Shown: positions 11,932-23,884 of the stretch, piece by piece | Numbering within the stretch: the first letter of the stretch is position 1 | Layout of the letters: each line of letters begins with the position of its first letter | DNA from: Epiperipatus broadwayi | Lineage: Eukaryota; Onychophora; Udeonychophora; Euonychophora; Peripatidae | Assembly: GCA_028023455.1 (NCBI GenBank) | Contig: JAQFVV010013301.1 | Location: forward strand, 100,205-164,204 | Reading direction: 5' to 3' | DNA length: 64,000 nucleotides | Made by a program: the position numbers and the translations under genes | The notes under the pieces: generated by a model | Told to the model about the DNA's origin: nothing | The model's database searches: none | Seen by the model: only the letters and a program-made list of their open reading frames with translations

Positions 11932-12990
11932 AATATATTTTAAAGAGATAAAACTTGAAGCAGATTAGAGATATATTTTTAATCTTTATTGTCAATTCTT
12001 TCTGAGAAATATACTTCTACTTTGATTTCATCAATATAAGATAACTCAAAGATATGTAACTGGAAGTGAAGCAGAAATATATATGTATTTCAAATCTTTA
12101 TTATACAGGAAGAATTAAATATTATTAATTCATAATGTGATATATTTATGCTATGCTTCACAAATATAATATCCAATAAAAAATACTATTTAAAATGTAA
12201 ATTATATATATATATATATAATTATTTTAAATTATGTTATAAAAATAAATGTTAATAAAATGTTATGAAATACTAGTTCATAATAATCTATCAATTTAAT
12301 TGTTTAAAATACGTAAAATATTAATTTTAAAATTATAATTTATTATGGAAAGTAGAGTATATTTATTAATTTACTGTATTTCTTATTTTTATTTTATTTA
12401 GTGTATTAATTATGGTTATCATAATGATTATTTTATATAATAAAATTCTTATTATCATTTACCATGGTGTTTTTGATCTCTAAATTTATTTGGTTTTTTA
12501 TTTTATTTTGTGAGTTAATGCAAAACATATCATTGATGGATATTGCATTTGGGTTTGTTATATTTATTTATTATGTTACTCTTACTTTAATATCCTAATA
12601 TTGACTTGGAAGCATTCATTTCTTGTGCATGCATATATTACAGGCCATAAAGTCACTGTAACTGGATTGATGTGGTATTCACCTGATTGTTTAATAAACA
12701 TTTATTTTTTATGGTGCTCACACTTATCAGTAACAAATTATAAATGTTTGCAAGTAAGTTAGATTATATACAATCATACTGTCAAGCCTCATTTACCTTA
12801 TCTTTATTTATTTATATCACTATAATTTTTGGCTTGTTCAGATCATGGGCGTGATGATAATTTACTGTCCAGAGATACTTATTTAATCTGTTACATATAT
12901 ATATATATTCTCTGAAATGAAATATAATCAATTTATAGGACAACTATATATTTAAATAATAAATAATAAATTTATTAACATCTAATCGAT
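11932..12990. other. AT-rich spacer
   Basis: No gene recognised on either strand. Contains (AT)n tracts near 12206-12221 and 12895-12909. Confidence 0.55.
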
Positions 12991-12999
12991 TTTCATTCA

Positions 13000-13970
13000 A
13001 AAAATGAACCTTGTCAAGATATTATAGCAATTCAAAAAATTCATGTGATTTACATATTATCTTAACACACCATCTACTCGTCAAACTTAACTATAAAAAT
13101 GTTTTTATATTTTCCAATTTTTATTTAATGACCATATTCCTCCTAACTTTATTGACCCTTTTACTAAAATCATACATTTCTCTTTATTTTCTTGTATATT
13201 GTATATACAATGATTCATATACTTTTCTTTCTTTATAATTTTTACAATATTTGAGAACTTCAATACTTTCTTTACAATTCATACTGTGTTGTTTCTAAAA
13301 AATGGCAAATGGTCCCTAAATTTAATATCTTTCCTATTTATTGTTCTGTCATGCTCTTTATCCCTTTATATCTTACTTTTTGCTGACTGACCTATGTATA
13401 TCATCTTGCATCTTTTAAAAATAATTTTATAAATTATTCCTATCTTATCATTCTTATCATTCCTTATTTTAGAATTACTTACTAGTTTTTTTAAAGATTT
13501 ACTATTTTACCATCCAATACCTATATTACAATTCATTTTTTCTTTTCTATCATTTAGAATTTTATATATGTCCTTGGAATATAGAATAAAAATCCATTTC
13601 TTATTTTTTCTTTCATTTTTATTGTTAACTTTTTTATATCTATTATTATTTCTTAAAATATTTCTTACAACCATACTATTATATCCATATTCAATGTATT
13701 TTTGGATTTTCAATTTTCACTCCATTGCATCCTTATCATTTAATGTAAGCCTGTCATTTTTTCTTTTATTCCTATTAGTACCCCATTTTTTGACACCAAG
13801 GTTGATAAGATTTTGGATGTATCATTCCTCTAATATTTTTATTCTTTATGTAGTGCTTTATTTTAATTTTTTCATTTTCATTCTTTTCTATTAATAAATC
13901 TAAATATTTTATTCCTTCCTTATTATTTTCTATAGTAAATTTAATATTAAACATATTTTTATTATCATCT
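13000..13970 (-). pseudogene. Penelope-like element remnant 1 (RT C-terminus plus degenerate GIY-YIG)
   Basis: Reading the minus strand with frameshifts, the first recognisable part (about 13640-13960) gives KYLDLLIEKNE and then MIHPKSYQPWCQKMG, which fits the post-catalytic RT region of PLEs (family pattern: FLDL, then a THxxxYxxxxSxHPxxxK-like block). A Lys/Asn-rich linker follows, with NKKWIFILYSK (family: PY/PF segment before the endonuclease). Near 13385-13420 comes RCKMIYIGQSAKSK, a degenerate GIY-YIG core, then KDIKFRDHLPFF and YCKNYKERKVYESLYIQ, which resembles the RKxxE catalytic helix. PLE proteins copy their RNA with a TERT-related RT and nick targets with the GIY-YIG domain. The many frame breaks mark this as an old fossil. 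Lineage is uncertain. Confidence 0.65.
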
Positions 13971-14594
13971 TGTATGTTAGTGTAACTTTATCTTCAATTG
14001 GTTTATATCAGAGTAAAAAGTATGTTTCAGTATTTGTAAAAAAAAAAAAAATATTTCCTTTTTGAAAATTTCATCGGATTTCAAGGACATTTTAGAGAAG
14101 AATGTTTTTCACTAAAGGTGTCCAAACCTGACAAGAATATGAATTTAAACTTTGTGTTGTTAAAAATATTTGATTAGTTAATAAAAACCTGATGAAAAGT
14201 AAATCTGCTATCTACTATAATTAAATATAAAACATGAATATAATGATACTTCAAAATTTATGTGTTCTCATACTGTTATATTAATAACAATATCCAATCC
14301 TGACATTGGTTTCATTTTACTTCTTTTGGTATAGTACAATAATGAAGTTTAATAAACAAGAGATATAATGATGGCACACTTGAAGCTGTATAAAGTAATT
14401 AAGGAACATATTTTTTTCAGGCTAAATTAGAAAGCTTTTTGAACAAAATTCTTTTGAGTTGTTTTTTTTACTAAATTATTAAAATACTTCAACTATGTCT
14501 ATATAATCAACATGAGACTTTTGAAATTAGGATATTTTTGATTAACTATATTACAATTTTGTTTTGTAAATTATTAAAAGATTTATCATCATAA
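13971..14594. other. AT-rich spacer
   Basis: No gene recognised. Contains a poly-A run near 14039-14051. Confidence 0.55.
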
Positions 14595-15178
14595 GAAGTT
14601 TCGGTTGTCATCTGATCCTTCATGTCAGCCGCTAGAGGCGCGATTTCTAGCTAAATTTTTAGAAATATGCCATTTCCACAGCCGCACCCAAGCCTTTAAG
14701 CATTCTTTATAAAATAAATCCTAGAAAGATTGTTATCTTGGAATTAAGTCTTCTTTCTATGTTAAAAGGTAGACTGTTAACTCGGAGTTAAGTCTTCTTT
14801 CTATGATAAAATCTAAAGAGAATGTTAACTCGGCTTAGCGGCTAATGGTGTGGCTTTTTCCGATGCTAAAAGCAGAGGAAAATGCTGTAGTTGTTTGTGT
14901 CATGCACTATATTGTAATGCTGTGTTATGTATTTGATGTAACAATATCGTACGAAGGTGTGTTAATTTGATTGTGTCAAAATTATTTAAATTTTCATTGG
15001 TGCCTTTTTTTAAAGATGAATTGATGTACTGTTACATTTTAACAATTTTAACAGTATCGTGATTGTTCCTCATAAATTTGTATTCCTCCTAAATTTTCGA
15101 TTGCAGTGGGTTAGCGTAATATTTTAAAGATCACGCTTTGAGCCATGTTTTAGTGAGAAATTTTCTGAGACAAAAAGT

Positions 15179-15514
15179 ATGGCAAATTCGAAAACAGAAA
15201 ATATGAAAAGATGGGAATTGCCAGACACGGAAGCCAGTGCTGTAACATTTCTACAGCAGAAAACATCCTGTTGAAAAAAAAGATGTTTGTGTGGTGAATG
15301 TATGAGGCTTGAGGTCCATAAAGATCTTTGGACTTTAATTTGTAAGTCTCGTTCTTGCCGAAAGAAATGTGCACTTCGAAAAGGCAGCTGGTTTGAGGGA
15401 TTTCAAATGCTATTCATCAAGTTTTTACATTTGCTGCATTACCGGAGCCATGATGAGTTGACTGTACAGCATGTCATTAATGATATTAAAATGTTTACCA
15501 GTAAATATTATTAA
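15179..15514 (+). pseudogene. Truncated Merlin transposase, N-terminal zinc-ribbon part
   Basis: The frame starts at ATG 15179 (MANSKTENMKRWELPD), has one in-frame TGA after about 32 codons, and then runs open from 15287 to the TAA at 15514. It contains the pattern seen at the start of ISXO2/Merlin transposases: a CxCGxCM knuckle (CLCGECMRL), a second Cys pair (CKSRSCRKKC), and then ALRKGSWFEG followed by a helix rich in Leu and His. In the family, this zinc-ribbon region precedes a D-D-E catalytic core. Here the reading frame ends after TVQHVIND and the core is absent, replaced by tandem repeats. About 111 codons remain of a family usually two to three times longer. It cannot be an active transposase; a truncated DNA-binding peptide is possible but speculative. 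Confidence 0.8.
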
Positions 15515-15529
15515 CCAAATTGATAAATA

Positions 15530-16910
15530 AAGTAACATAACATACACACACAAAAATTGTTGTTAACCAAAAAATGTAAATTATTATTTAAAAATACACA
15601 AAAACACCCCTCCCACTAATTGTTGTCAATCAAATGTAAACAAATTAAAGTAACGAAAATTATTATTTAAAGATCCATACCCCCCCCCCATTGTTTCTTT
15701 AATTTTGTCACTTAAATTTTTAAAAACAGCATTACTATTTAAACACAACCCAAAATACTATTTAAACGTACACCAAAAAAAGAGCCGTTCTTGTCAATAA
15801 TAATGAAATTAAGAACTATTATTGTCCCATTGTCAAAAATATTAGGTTTTTGGGAAACCAAAACAATAATTTATAAACGAAAAAAAGTCAATCGGTTGTC
15901 AATCAAATGTAATAAATAAAAGTAAGTTCAATTTTGATTTAAACATACACACAAAAAACAACCCCTTTCTCCAAATAATTGTTGTCAGCAAACAAATGTA
16001 AAATAAAATAAGGTAAATTAGTATTTAATCATCATCCAAAAGCACCCACCCCTCTCACTAATTATTGTCAGCAATCAAATGTACACCACCACTAAAAGTA
16101 ACGTAAACTACTATTCTTTAAATGGTTACATCCCTTTCCCCAATAATTGTTGTCTACAATCGTACATACAAAAAGACACCCCTCCCAATTATTAGTATCG
16201 GCAATCAAATGTAAACCAATCAAAGTAAGACCGTAACTTAAAACTACTATTCTTTAAATGGTTAACCCACCCTTTCACCCAATAAGTGTTGTCTACAACC
16301 GTACACACAAAAAACACCCCTCCCAATAATTAGTGTCAATCAAATGTAAACCAATCAAAGTAAGACAGTAACTTATTATTTAAACGTAACCCAAATTACT
16401 ATTTGAAACTACACAAAAAACAACCTTTTGTCAATAAAAATTAAACAAACAACAACTATTATTGTCCCATTGTCAAAAATATTTATTCGTAGAAACAAAA
16501 ATCATAATTTATAAATGAAAGGAAGTCATATTGGTCATCAATCAAATGTAAACCGATAAAAGTAACGGTTTTAATTTTTATGTAAACATACACACACGCG
16601 AAAAAAAAAAACCAACACTTCTCCCAATAATTGTTGTCGGAAATCAAATGTAAACCTATCAAAGTAACGTCAATTATTATTTAAAGGTCCATCCAAAAAA
16701 ACCCATTCTCTCTTAAATTTTGGCAATCCAATTTTACAAAAACAGTAATACTATTTAAAAAAAACACAAATTACTATTTGAACACACACCAAAAAAAGAC
16801 TCTCTTGTCAATAAAAATTAAAAAAAAACAACAACTATTATTATACCATCATCAAAAATATTATTTGGGAAAAATAATTCAGAAATGAAAGAAATTAAAC
16901 TTTGTAAACA
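15530..16910. repeat. Minisatellite-like array inside Merlin A
   Basis: Irregular direct repeats with a unit of roughly 110-150 bp. Recurring phrases are CACCCCTCCCAATAATT, GTTGTC, AATCAAATGTAAACC, AAAGTAACG and TTATTATTTAAA, followed by an ACACAAAAAA stretch. Good copies begin near 15606, 16045, 16177, 16315 and 16616. The units are diverged and variably truncated. The array is entirely contained within the transposon, so it moves with it. Confidence 0.8.
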
Positions 16911-17044
16911 AACAAACAAACAAACAAAAAAAAATCAATATTAATAGAGAATCGCTGGCCCGGGAACATTATATTAATGTGTTTTTGATTAGAAATCGTG
17001 CCTCTAGCGGCTGACATGAAGGATCAGATGACAACCGAAGTTTC

Positions 17045-18875
17045 TTTACATTTATAATTAATGAATTTTTTTTACTATGCTGCAAATAATTATTTGAAAA
17101 CAAATTATTATTTATATTTGAAGTATTCTTTGTAAATTTAGAAAAATCTCATAATTTTTATCATTTAGTAAAGTAAAATTTTATGTAAATGAGTAATGAA
17201 TTTTAATGTTTGTTTTTACCTGGTGTTTTAAAAGTAATAAAGATACAGATATCTGTATTAATTGTTCTGGTATATTTTTAATCTAATGCTTGAATATCCT
17301 AGCACCTCACTGATAATTCCAGTAGCAGAAACCAGTCTGGGTCTGGGAATATTCTCAAAGCTTGTTAAGAGCTTATTTAGTGAGCTCCATATATAACAAT
17401 TGTAATAATAAATAATCATAACCCCTAAATATCTATAATTGCAAGGCTGAACTAACTACCTCCCACTGAGTTATGAAATGGAAAGACAGAATCATTCTAT
17501 CTTTTTATTGTTTTTTGATGCTTTATAATTTAATAATTTTTGAAGCAATTATTTTTTTTTATCCACCACTTTTGTGATATTCGAAATTGGCATGACTTCT
17601 ATTACAATACAATATCCCAATTTCTGCCACTTATTGTTGCAAAATTTATTCATATTCAAATAAATTTAAGTAATAAATTTAAATTTATTTATTTTTTTAA
17701 AAGAATATTTCTTAATAAGTTACATTAAGTTATGCTAATAAATGACATTTAATTTTTAAATATTTAGTGATATAATTACAGATTCATATTTGGGTATTTT
17801 TGTTCATTTGTAAAAAAATTCTAAATCTGAAAAGGAATTTAAATGCAGATTCTTGGATTAATGATAATATACCTATATACATAAAGAAGACCTTTTGATG
17901 ATGATTTTGCATTTAAAAGATTGAAATGTATTTTTAAAAAATTGTTTATTGTATGATATAATAAAACTCTGATTTGCCACAAAAAAAATATTTTGAAAGT
18001 ATTGTATCTTAATTTTTTTAATTTATTATTTATTTATTAAAATTACTTTCCTATATCTATGCATAGAAAATAAAGAATTTGAAAGTTTTGCATTTTAACT
18101 ATTTTATTTATTTTCTATTTATTATTTATTAAAATTTCTTTTCTATATATATAACTTTCTTTTTCTTTTGTTATCATATACGCTTGATTAAAATTATTTT
18201 GCAAGTAATTATTTACTATATATGTATATATTATTATCGATTAGATAAATTTACCTGCTTATCAAGAAATATCGTGACTAAAGAATAAAACATTCAAGAA
18301 GAATGGTTCTAACGTGTGAAAAAGATTACCACGTTTGTTTTCGTTTTTTTTTTTTTTTTTTGCTAAACTATTTTAAAAAATAATACTGTGTATAAAAAAA
18401 AATTTACCTGTTAAAGAATTAATCTTATATGTTTAATATATCAAGCGTAGAAAAAATGTAATTTTTTATAAATTATTTATTAACTTAAATATTAAAAAAA
18501 ATATCCATGGCAATGATAATCATTTGAAATAGCGATTTATTTACTGAATTACATATATAAAATATTTAAATATACTCTACGAGATTATAAATATCTATGT
18601 GATATGAGATATGATTATATATATATATATCTGTGGTTGGCTATTTAATTATGTAGTACGAGTTATTATTATATTTACCCAATGTGTGCTTGTGAAAAGA
18701 TGCTTCTCTTTCTCTAAAGTGCTTGCAGCCCTATCTCTGAATCAACGCATGTGTTACATAATGTCATAATTCAGCTATTCGTCATAAAAATTCTAAAGTT
18801 GTAATATATCTGGATCACAAATTATGGCATAAAATATGACAATCATTGCTCAATAGTACATTTTGTTTTAAATTG
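17045..18875. other. AT-rich spacer
   Basis: No gene recognised. Near-duplicate phrases occur at about 17990-18060 and 18060-18145 (TTTGAAAGTATTGTATCTTA-like and TTTGAAAGTTTTGCATTTTA-like, each followed by TATTTATTAAAAT). This suggests a small local duplication. A poly-T run lies at about 18346-18361. Confidence 0.55.
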
Positions 18876-18879
18876 GAAA

Positions 18880-19757
18880 AACTATTGCTGAAGCAAAAAC
18901 ATTCAAGTAGGTTGCATAATTTCGTGTTGATAAGAAGAACAGTGAAAACAATTCTTAACAAGGTGCATTAAAAGGAAATAGAAACAAAGAAAAAAATTCA
19001 AAGAATAGCTTATATTTTTTAAAATGATTAGTGGGTGTCTGTCAGACACATTGAGGAACCAATTAGAAATCCAAAAATTACTGTTTATCACATTTTAAAA
19101 GAATATTTAAAAAAAATAAAAGGTGTGCATGCACTTTATATCTTATTTGTGGAGAATTAACCAAAAAAGATGACAGTATGCAGTCTTCAGAGACATACAA
19201 AGAACTGCAACTATGATTTACAATGCTTGTTAACCATTGTTATAAAATATGAAATGACAAGTGTTCAATATGAGCCATCAATCAAAAACTGGAACGTGGA
19301 ATGAAGATTACAAAAATAAGAAACAAAAAAACTGTGAATGCTTTAGAGCCAAATCAAAACATTGATCACTGTTTTAAGGCATTATGCAACATGAATACGT
19401 TTTTGTAAGTTCAGATGCTAACTACTATTTGGATGTTTTGAATTGTTTATGACCCAAACTTTTGCATAAGTGACATATATCAAAAGCAAAGCCTGTGGTC
19501 ATTGTCATATAACAACGTTCCAGCCCATAGCTTTATGATTGTGCATATGTGTGTTTAAGCATCTACTCTATATTCCTGATGTAATTTCCACTGACTTTAC
19601 TATTTTATAATTAAAGTTGGCAATAAAAGGAGAACATCATGGTGCAATTGAGACCAATCAAAGTCTTGTAATTAATGCAAACAATTTCAATGGAGGACTT
19701 TGGGGGGACTGCTTTAAACAGTTTTACAATAATTTCCAGTGGTGTATTGAATCATAA
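18880..19757 (+). pseudogene. Mariner (Tc1/mariner superfamily) transposase pseudogene
   Basis: The plus strand, with several frameshifts and stops, follows a mariner transposase from end to end. The N-terminal helix-turn-helix region near 19030-19110 reads RHIEEPIRNPKITVYHIL. The mid region near 19380-19440 reads GIMQHEYVFVSSDA then YYLDVLN (family: GIxHxEFVPxGQTVNxxYYxxVL). The second catalytic block near 19506 reads NNVPAHS (family: HDNAPAHxS). The C-terminus in one clean frame from about 19611 reads LKLAIKGEH, GAIETNQSL and DCFKQFYNNFQWCIES before TAA at 19755-19757. The spacing fits a protein of normal mariner length (about 340 residues). Terminal inverted repeats could not be fixed. It is inactive because of the frame breaks. 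Confidence 0.82.
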
Positions 19758-19880
19758 TATTATTATAAAAATAATAATAATAATAAAAATGTAAACAATG
19801 CCTTATGTCTTATTTCATGTCAGTCAATTTATATCTAGGACACACTATGTATAAATGTTTATGTTTATACTGATATATAT

Positions 19881-20242
19881 ATATAAAAGAAAAATTTTAA
19901 TGGTATATATAGTATTATAGTTTAAATTCTTTTGTAGTGCTTTCAATTATATGGTAATCTTCATCAGCTTTAACTGAATTTCAAATTTTTTAAACTTAAT
20001 GGTACGTATATTTTCATAAACTGTGTATGGCCATATTTGCAACTTGCCAATAACATCTTCCTTATATTTATCAATCATAATTGCCTTTTTAATTTTCCAT
20101 ACACAGGTTATAGAAATATATATAACATTAAGTTTAAAAAATTTGAAATTCAGTTAAAGCTGATGAGGATTACCATGTAATCGAAAGCACTACAAAAGAA
20201 TCTAAACTATAATATTATATTTACCATTAATTTTTTTTATAT
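19881..20242. mobile_element. Inverted-repeat element with about 120-bp arms
   Basis: The left arm (about 19881-20002, contains TTCTTTTGTAGTGCTTTCAA and CAGCTTTAACTGAATTTCAA) is the near-perfect reverse complement of the right arm (about 20124-20242). The core of about 120 bp is unique. There is no coding capacity. It fits a MITE or solo foldback transposon. The arms differ at only a few positions. Confidence 0.75.
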
Positions 20243-20277
20243 ATATAATATTTTATAACAGGTATTGTATTTTACAT

Positions 20278-20318
<41 letters not shown>
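20278..20318. repeat. (AT)n(GT)n compound microsatellite
   Basis: Alternating AT dinucleotides change to GT dinucleotides without interruption. Abuts the foldback element to its right. Confidence 0.95.
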
Positions 20319-20368
20319 AGTAGAAATAAAATGTCTGATAATTAAAACAAAATTGTAATTATAAATAA

Positions 20369-20566
20369 AATAATAAATTTAACGGTTTACAAACTATTAT
20401 ACACAATCCTTAAATCTGCAGAAGTACTTTTGGTTAATATCTTGAACCTGCCTCAACTGCCATTAAATTCAATGGCAGTTGACGCAGGTTCAAGAAATTA
20501 ACCAAAAGTACTTATGCGGATTTAAGGATTGTGTATAATAGTTTGTAAACCGTTAAATTTATTATT
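20369..20566. mobile_element. Near-perfect foldback element
   Basis: A palindrome of about 198 bp. The left arm, containing AAACTATTATACACAATCCT and CTTGAACCTGC, pairs with the right arm, containing GCAGGTTCAAG and AGGATTGTGTATAATAGTTT. The centre is a 6-nt loop between CCATT and AATGG. Only a few mismatches separate the arms. Microsatellites flank both sides ((AT)(GT) on the left, (CA)(TA) on the right), a common landing context for such elements here. Confidence 0.8.
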
Positions 20567-21180
20567 ACACACACACATATATATATATGACTGTGTAATA
20601 TAAAATGAGATTATATGCATATATCTGTATATAAAATATATATTCATTTATATGTATAAGTATAAAAACGTCATGGTTTAGTGGCAGTACTAATTGTTTT
20701 CTTTATGATGTACAGTTCAAATATATTGGAACATGAAATTGTTTTATTTTGACATAGCTGAAAAGTTTCTTAGCAAGTTTAATATTTTCGTCATTAATAA
20801 AGTTTTACTTTCTGATCGAGGGGACTAGTTGCTATCCACTTTTGTCTTCCTGCAAGGTGTTAAAACGGAATGTAAACTAGGCCCCACCTTGCGTGAGAGT
20901 GTTGTAATGAAAATTATGCTACAAAAATATTATGAACTTGAAGTTCTTTGATTTACTGAGAACGATTCCTTTCTCATTAAAATTGAATAATTAACATAAT
21001 TAAAAGAAGAAAAAACTTCAAACAAAAAAGTGGATATTGAATATTATTAATTAGATGTAACGTTTTTAAATGTCTTGATTATTTTTTAGTAGAAAAATTG
21101 TAATAATAGAAAAGAAAAATTTTTTTAAAGTGTATGAATGTTATAAATGTTTTAATTTAAAGTTGTATAAAAAATTATCT

Positions 21181-21500
21181 TTTTACAAAGCATATCATTG
21201 TAATATTTTAAACAGCATTAATCTGTTGCACATGCGCTTTGGATTTTAACTATAAAATGAATGAATGCAAACACTTCAAACACATGATAAAGTCTTTGGA
21301 AATTTTTAACTATAAAATGAATGAATACAAACACTCAAACACATGATAAAGTCTTTGGAAAAGATAGAATGGCCATTCTATCTTTTCCAAAGACTTTATC
21401 ATGTGTTTGAAGTGTTTGTATTCATTCATTTTATAGTTAAAATCCAAAGCGCATGTGCAACAGTTTTATGCTGTTTAAAATATTACAGTTTGTAAAAAAA
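21181..21500. mobile_element. Foldback element with a duplicated left arm
   Basis: The right arm (about 21372-21500, contains GACTTTATCATGTGTTTGAA and CAAAGCGCATGTGCAACAG) pairs with a left arm (about 21181-21371) that is longer, because a segment of about 62 bp is present twice in tandem (starting near 21247 and 21308, each with TTTTAACTATAAAATGAATG). The two arms meet with essentially no loop at GGCC (about 21372). No coding capacity. Confidence 0.8.
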
Positions 21501-22816
21501 CATCATGCTATATAAAATAATTGACTTAAAGCATATCATTATTATTATTAGAAAAATTTTCAAAGCTAGGTAAAGAAAATGTAAAAGTTAAAATTGATCT
21601 TTCATAATATTTATCTTAAAATAAATTTTTATTTTTGTTTGCTCTTTTTGGTAATATTATGGATGTGATTATTTTTGTATTAAAGTAATTTCTGAGACAA
21701 AATATCTATATTTTAAAAAATATATATAATTGCTTACCACAAAAATATCTATATTTTTAAAAAAATATATAATTGCTTACCAAAAGAGAATTCACTTTCT
21801 TAATATTTTTATAACATACTTATTTCTTTTACTATGGAAGATAAATACTTTTGAGAACATGTAGGACCTTGATACATATTATTAGTTATGCCACTATTAT
21901 TTAATTATTAAAGTGTTCTTTGTGTTTGAAATAAAATAATATTTTAGCAATATTGATATTTTATTGTGTTCCCATGCACAGTGAAAACATTCGTTGGATT
22001 TTAGAGTTTATTATTTATGGCTACTCTGGTCGAGTTGTGAATGTGGGGTAAATTTGATTATTTAAAATAACATATTTTTGTACTACTTAAAATATTATTC
22101 GTATTTATTTTCATTATTTCACTTTCTTTTATTGTTATGGCAAGGCAATCCTTTTAACTGTTTTATAATGAAAGAGATGTTTTTGTTAAGATTAATTAAC
22201 CAAAACATCTTAAACACATTTATGATATGATTTTATATATTTAATATTGTATGATTATTTTCCATTTTAAATATGCATTACCATCATTGCATACATTCAG
22301 TTTTTTAAGCACACATATAAGTACACATCTATGCCCTACTCACGATATATTTTATAGTAAGTGAAGAAAATTTCAAAAAAATAAGTGTTTTTTTTTTAGC
22401 ATTTATTATATTTGCTTGGATCCAAAGGTGGTTCCACTATTTCTAATTTTATTTAGTGAAAGTATCAAATTTGTAATTGAAAATTATATACAAATTAAAT
22501 TTCAACTCATAGAATCAATAATTTGTTTGATAAATTCTGGATATAATTATCATAATGCAATTGTTTTAATACTAAATTTCAAAGTTCTACTTTTATTTAT
22601 TATCAACTAATATAGTTAATTTCTTTTCAGTTTTGAATATTTTTTATATATTTGTATGGTTTATTTATTTTATGTGTGTATTTTAATAAAAGTCTCAATT
22701 ATTTATTATTACTAGTGATGTGTAAAATGTACAATTGTAAAATTTTGTATTTAATAAATGTAATATTTATAGCTATTACTTACTTTTTATGAGTATTATT
22801 TGCATTATAATATATT
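21501..22816. other. AT-rich spacer
   Basis: No gene recognised. A two-copy direct repeat of about 45 bp (AAAATATCTATATTTT, then ATATATAATTGCTTACCA) lies at about 21699-21782. A 64-codon open frame at 22416-22610 has no recognisable features. Confidence 0.55.
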
Positions 22817-23019
22817 GGTTGTATTTTTATATTGGACTATTTCCATGATCTAATATAGGTATTGAATGTTTTTTTAAAAAAATAACTTTATTTAAATATT
22901 CCAAATATATTCAACTGTTAGTAATAGCACATCAAACAGGTTAGTATATGTGCAATGTTTCAAGAGATATTATTCTCCCCTCTTTTTCAGGTGTTGCTGG
23001 CATGACTAGTGACAGTACT

Positions 23020-23105
23020 AACATGGAATTCGAACCTGGATCCTTAGATTCTTGATTATTGAATTTTAAGGTAATACTTTAACCAACTGAGCCATTCTGC
23101 CAAAG
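23020..23105 (-). repeat. tRNA-like (SINE-type) segment in the PLE 3' UTR, minus copy
   Basis: The minus strand carries an A-box-like TGGCTCAGTTGG (23083-23094) and, about 50 nt downstream, a B-box-like GGTTCGAATTCC (23025-23036), as in RNA polymerase III internal promoters of tRNA-derived SINEs. The segment does not fold as a complete tRNA: the anticodon region is an AT-rich stretch and the acceptor stem is not evident. It is followed by the shared PLE tail. Confidence 0.7.
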
Positions 23106-23136
23106 GCAACAGTCAGTAGAAATGTCATATACTTAT

Positions 23137-23875
23137 CTATGAGGTTTCTCCTGATGGTTTCCATATATTATGTATAGTGAGACTAGGTTGGCTTATGAGA
23201 TTTTTTGCCATTGTCATGTGAGCAGCTTCTTTAAATTTTCTTCTTTGTACCTTTTCTTCTCTATCCAATATTTTTGTATTTTCCCAATTAAACATATGTT
23301 CATTGGTGCACATATGATCTGCTACCTTATACACATTTATTTTCTCTCTTCTAATCATCAGTTTATGTTGTTGCAAGTACTTTTCAATGGGACACCTAGT
23401 CTCACCAATATATATTCTTCCACATTCACATGGTATTTCATAGATGCAGATTTTTCTTTTCAGCATTTCATGTTTTGGCTTTGTAGATGTTAGAATTTCT
23501 CATAGTGTGATATGGCTCTGGAAAGCTGTTCTGATGTTATACTGATTACAGATTTTTCTTAATTTGTCTGCTATTTTTGGAATGTATGGGTAAACTACAG
23601 AACCAATAATTGTCTTTTCTTTTTTTTGTTTTTTTTTTTTTCTATTTAATATTTTCTTAATAACAGCTGATGGATAAACACTTTTCATAAGATTCGTTCT
23701 ATATAGATCTTTTCCTTTTCCAAATCACTGAATTTCTGAACAAACTTCATTTGCTCTGTTCCATAGTAATAGTACAATTCCATGTTTTTTTTATTTTGGG
23801 TGTGATTGGATATATAGGCTAGGTATTTTCCTGTATGTGTAGATTATTAATAAACTGTGGTTTTGATTTTGCAAT
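23137..23875 (-). pseudogene. Penelope-like element remnant 2: RT C-terminus and GIY-YIG endonuclease
   Basis: The minus-strand frame from 23688 down to 23137 is open except for one TGA at 23500-23502. It reads VVYPYIPKIADKLRKIC (the PYI segment preceding PLE endonucleases), then YEIPCECGRIYIGETRCP, the CxCG plus YIGET core of the PLE-type GIY-YIG domain. ADHMCTNEHMFNW (zinc-finger-like Cys/His) and VQRRKFKEAAHM (the RKxxE catalytic helix) follow, and it closes at LTIHNIWKPSG. Upstream to about 23875, frameshifted sequence still shows STHTGKYLAYISNH, the conserved RT tail (family: THTGRYLxFxSNHP). The endonuclease would nick DNA for target-primed reverse transcription. Catalytic residues look intact, but the RT is truncated and broken. 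Confidence 0.87.
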
Positions 23876-23884
23876 GAGGGAGTC

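Larger units (their letters stand above)
14603..17036 (+). mobile_element. Merlin-type DNA transposon (family A) with perfect TSD
   Basis: The element begins GGTTGTCATCTGATCCTTCA and ends with the exact reverse complement. The inverted repeat is about 45 bp and runs through CATGTCAGCCGCTAGAGGC. It is bounded by an exact 8-bp duplication, GAAGTTTC, at 14595-14602 and 17037-17044. Inside are the N-terminal third of a Merlin transposase (15179-15514) and a long minisatellite-like interior (about 15530-16910), which occupies the place of the catalytic domain. It must therefore depend on a transposase supplied elsewhere. The intact duplication and near-identical ends suggest a relatively recent insertion. 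Confidence 0.92.

Noticed and set aside
13568-13894. 108-codon plus-strand frame rich in Phe and Leu
   Set aside because: It is antisense to the Penelope-like remnant. The hydrophobic composition is the complement of Lys/Asn codons.
15530-16910. CRISPR-like array
   Set aside because: Units are diverged, of unequal length and lack short identical repeats with unique spacers. The array lies inside a eukaryotic DNA transposon.
23170-23493. 107-codon plus-strand frame
   Set aside because: It is antisense to the GIY-YIG endonuclease frame, which has recognisable motifs on the minus strand.
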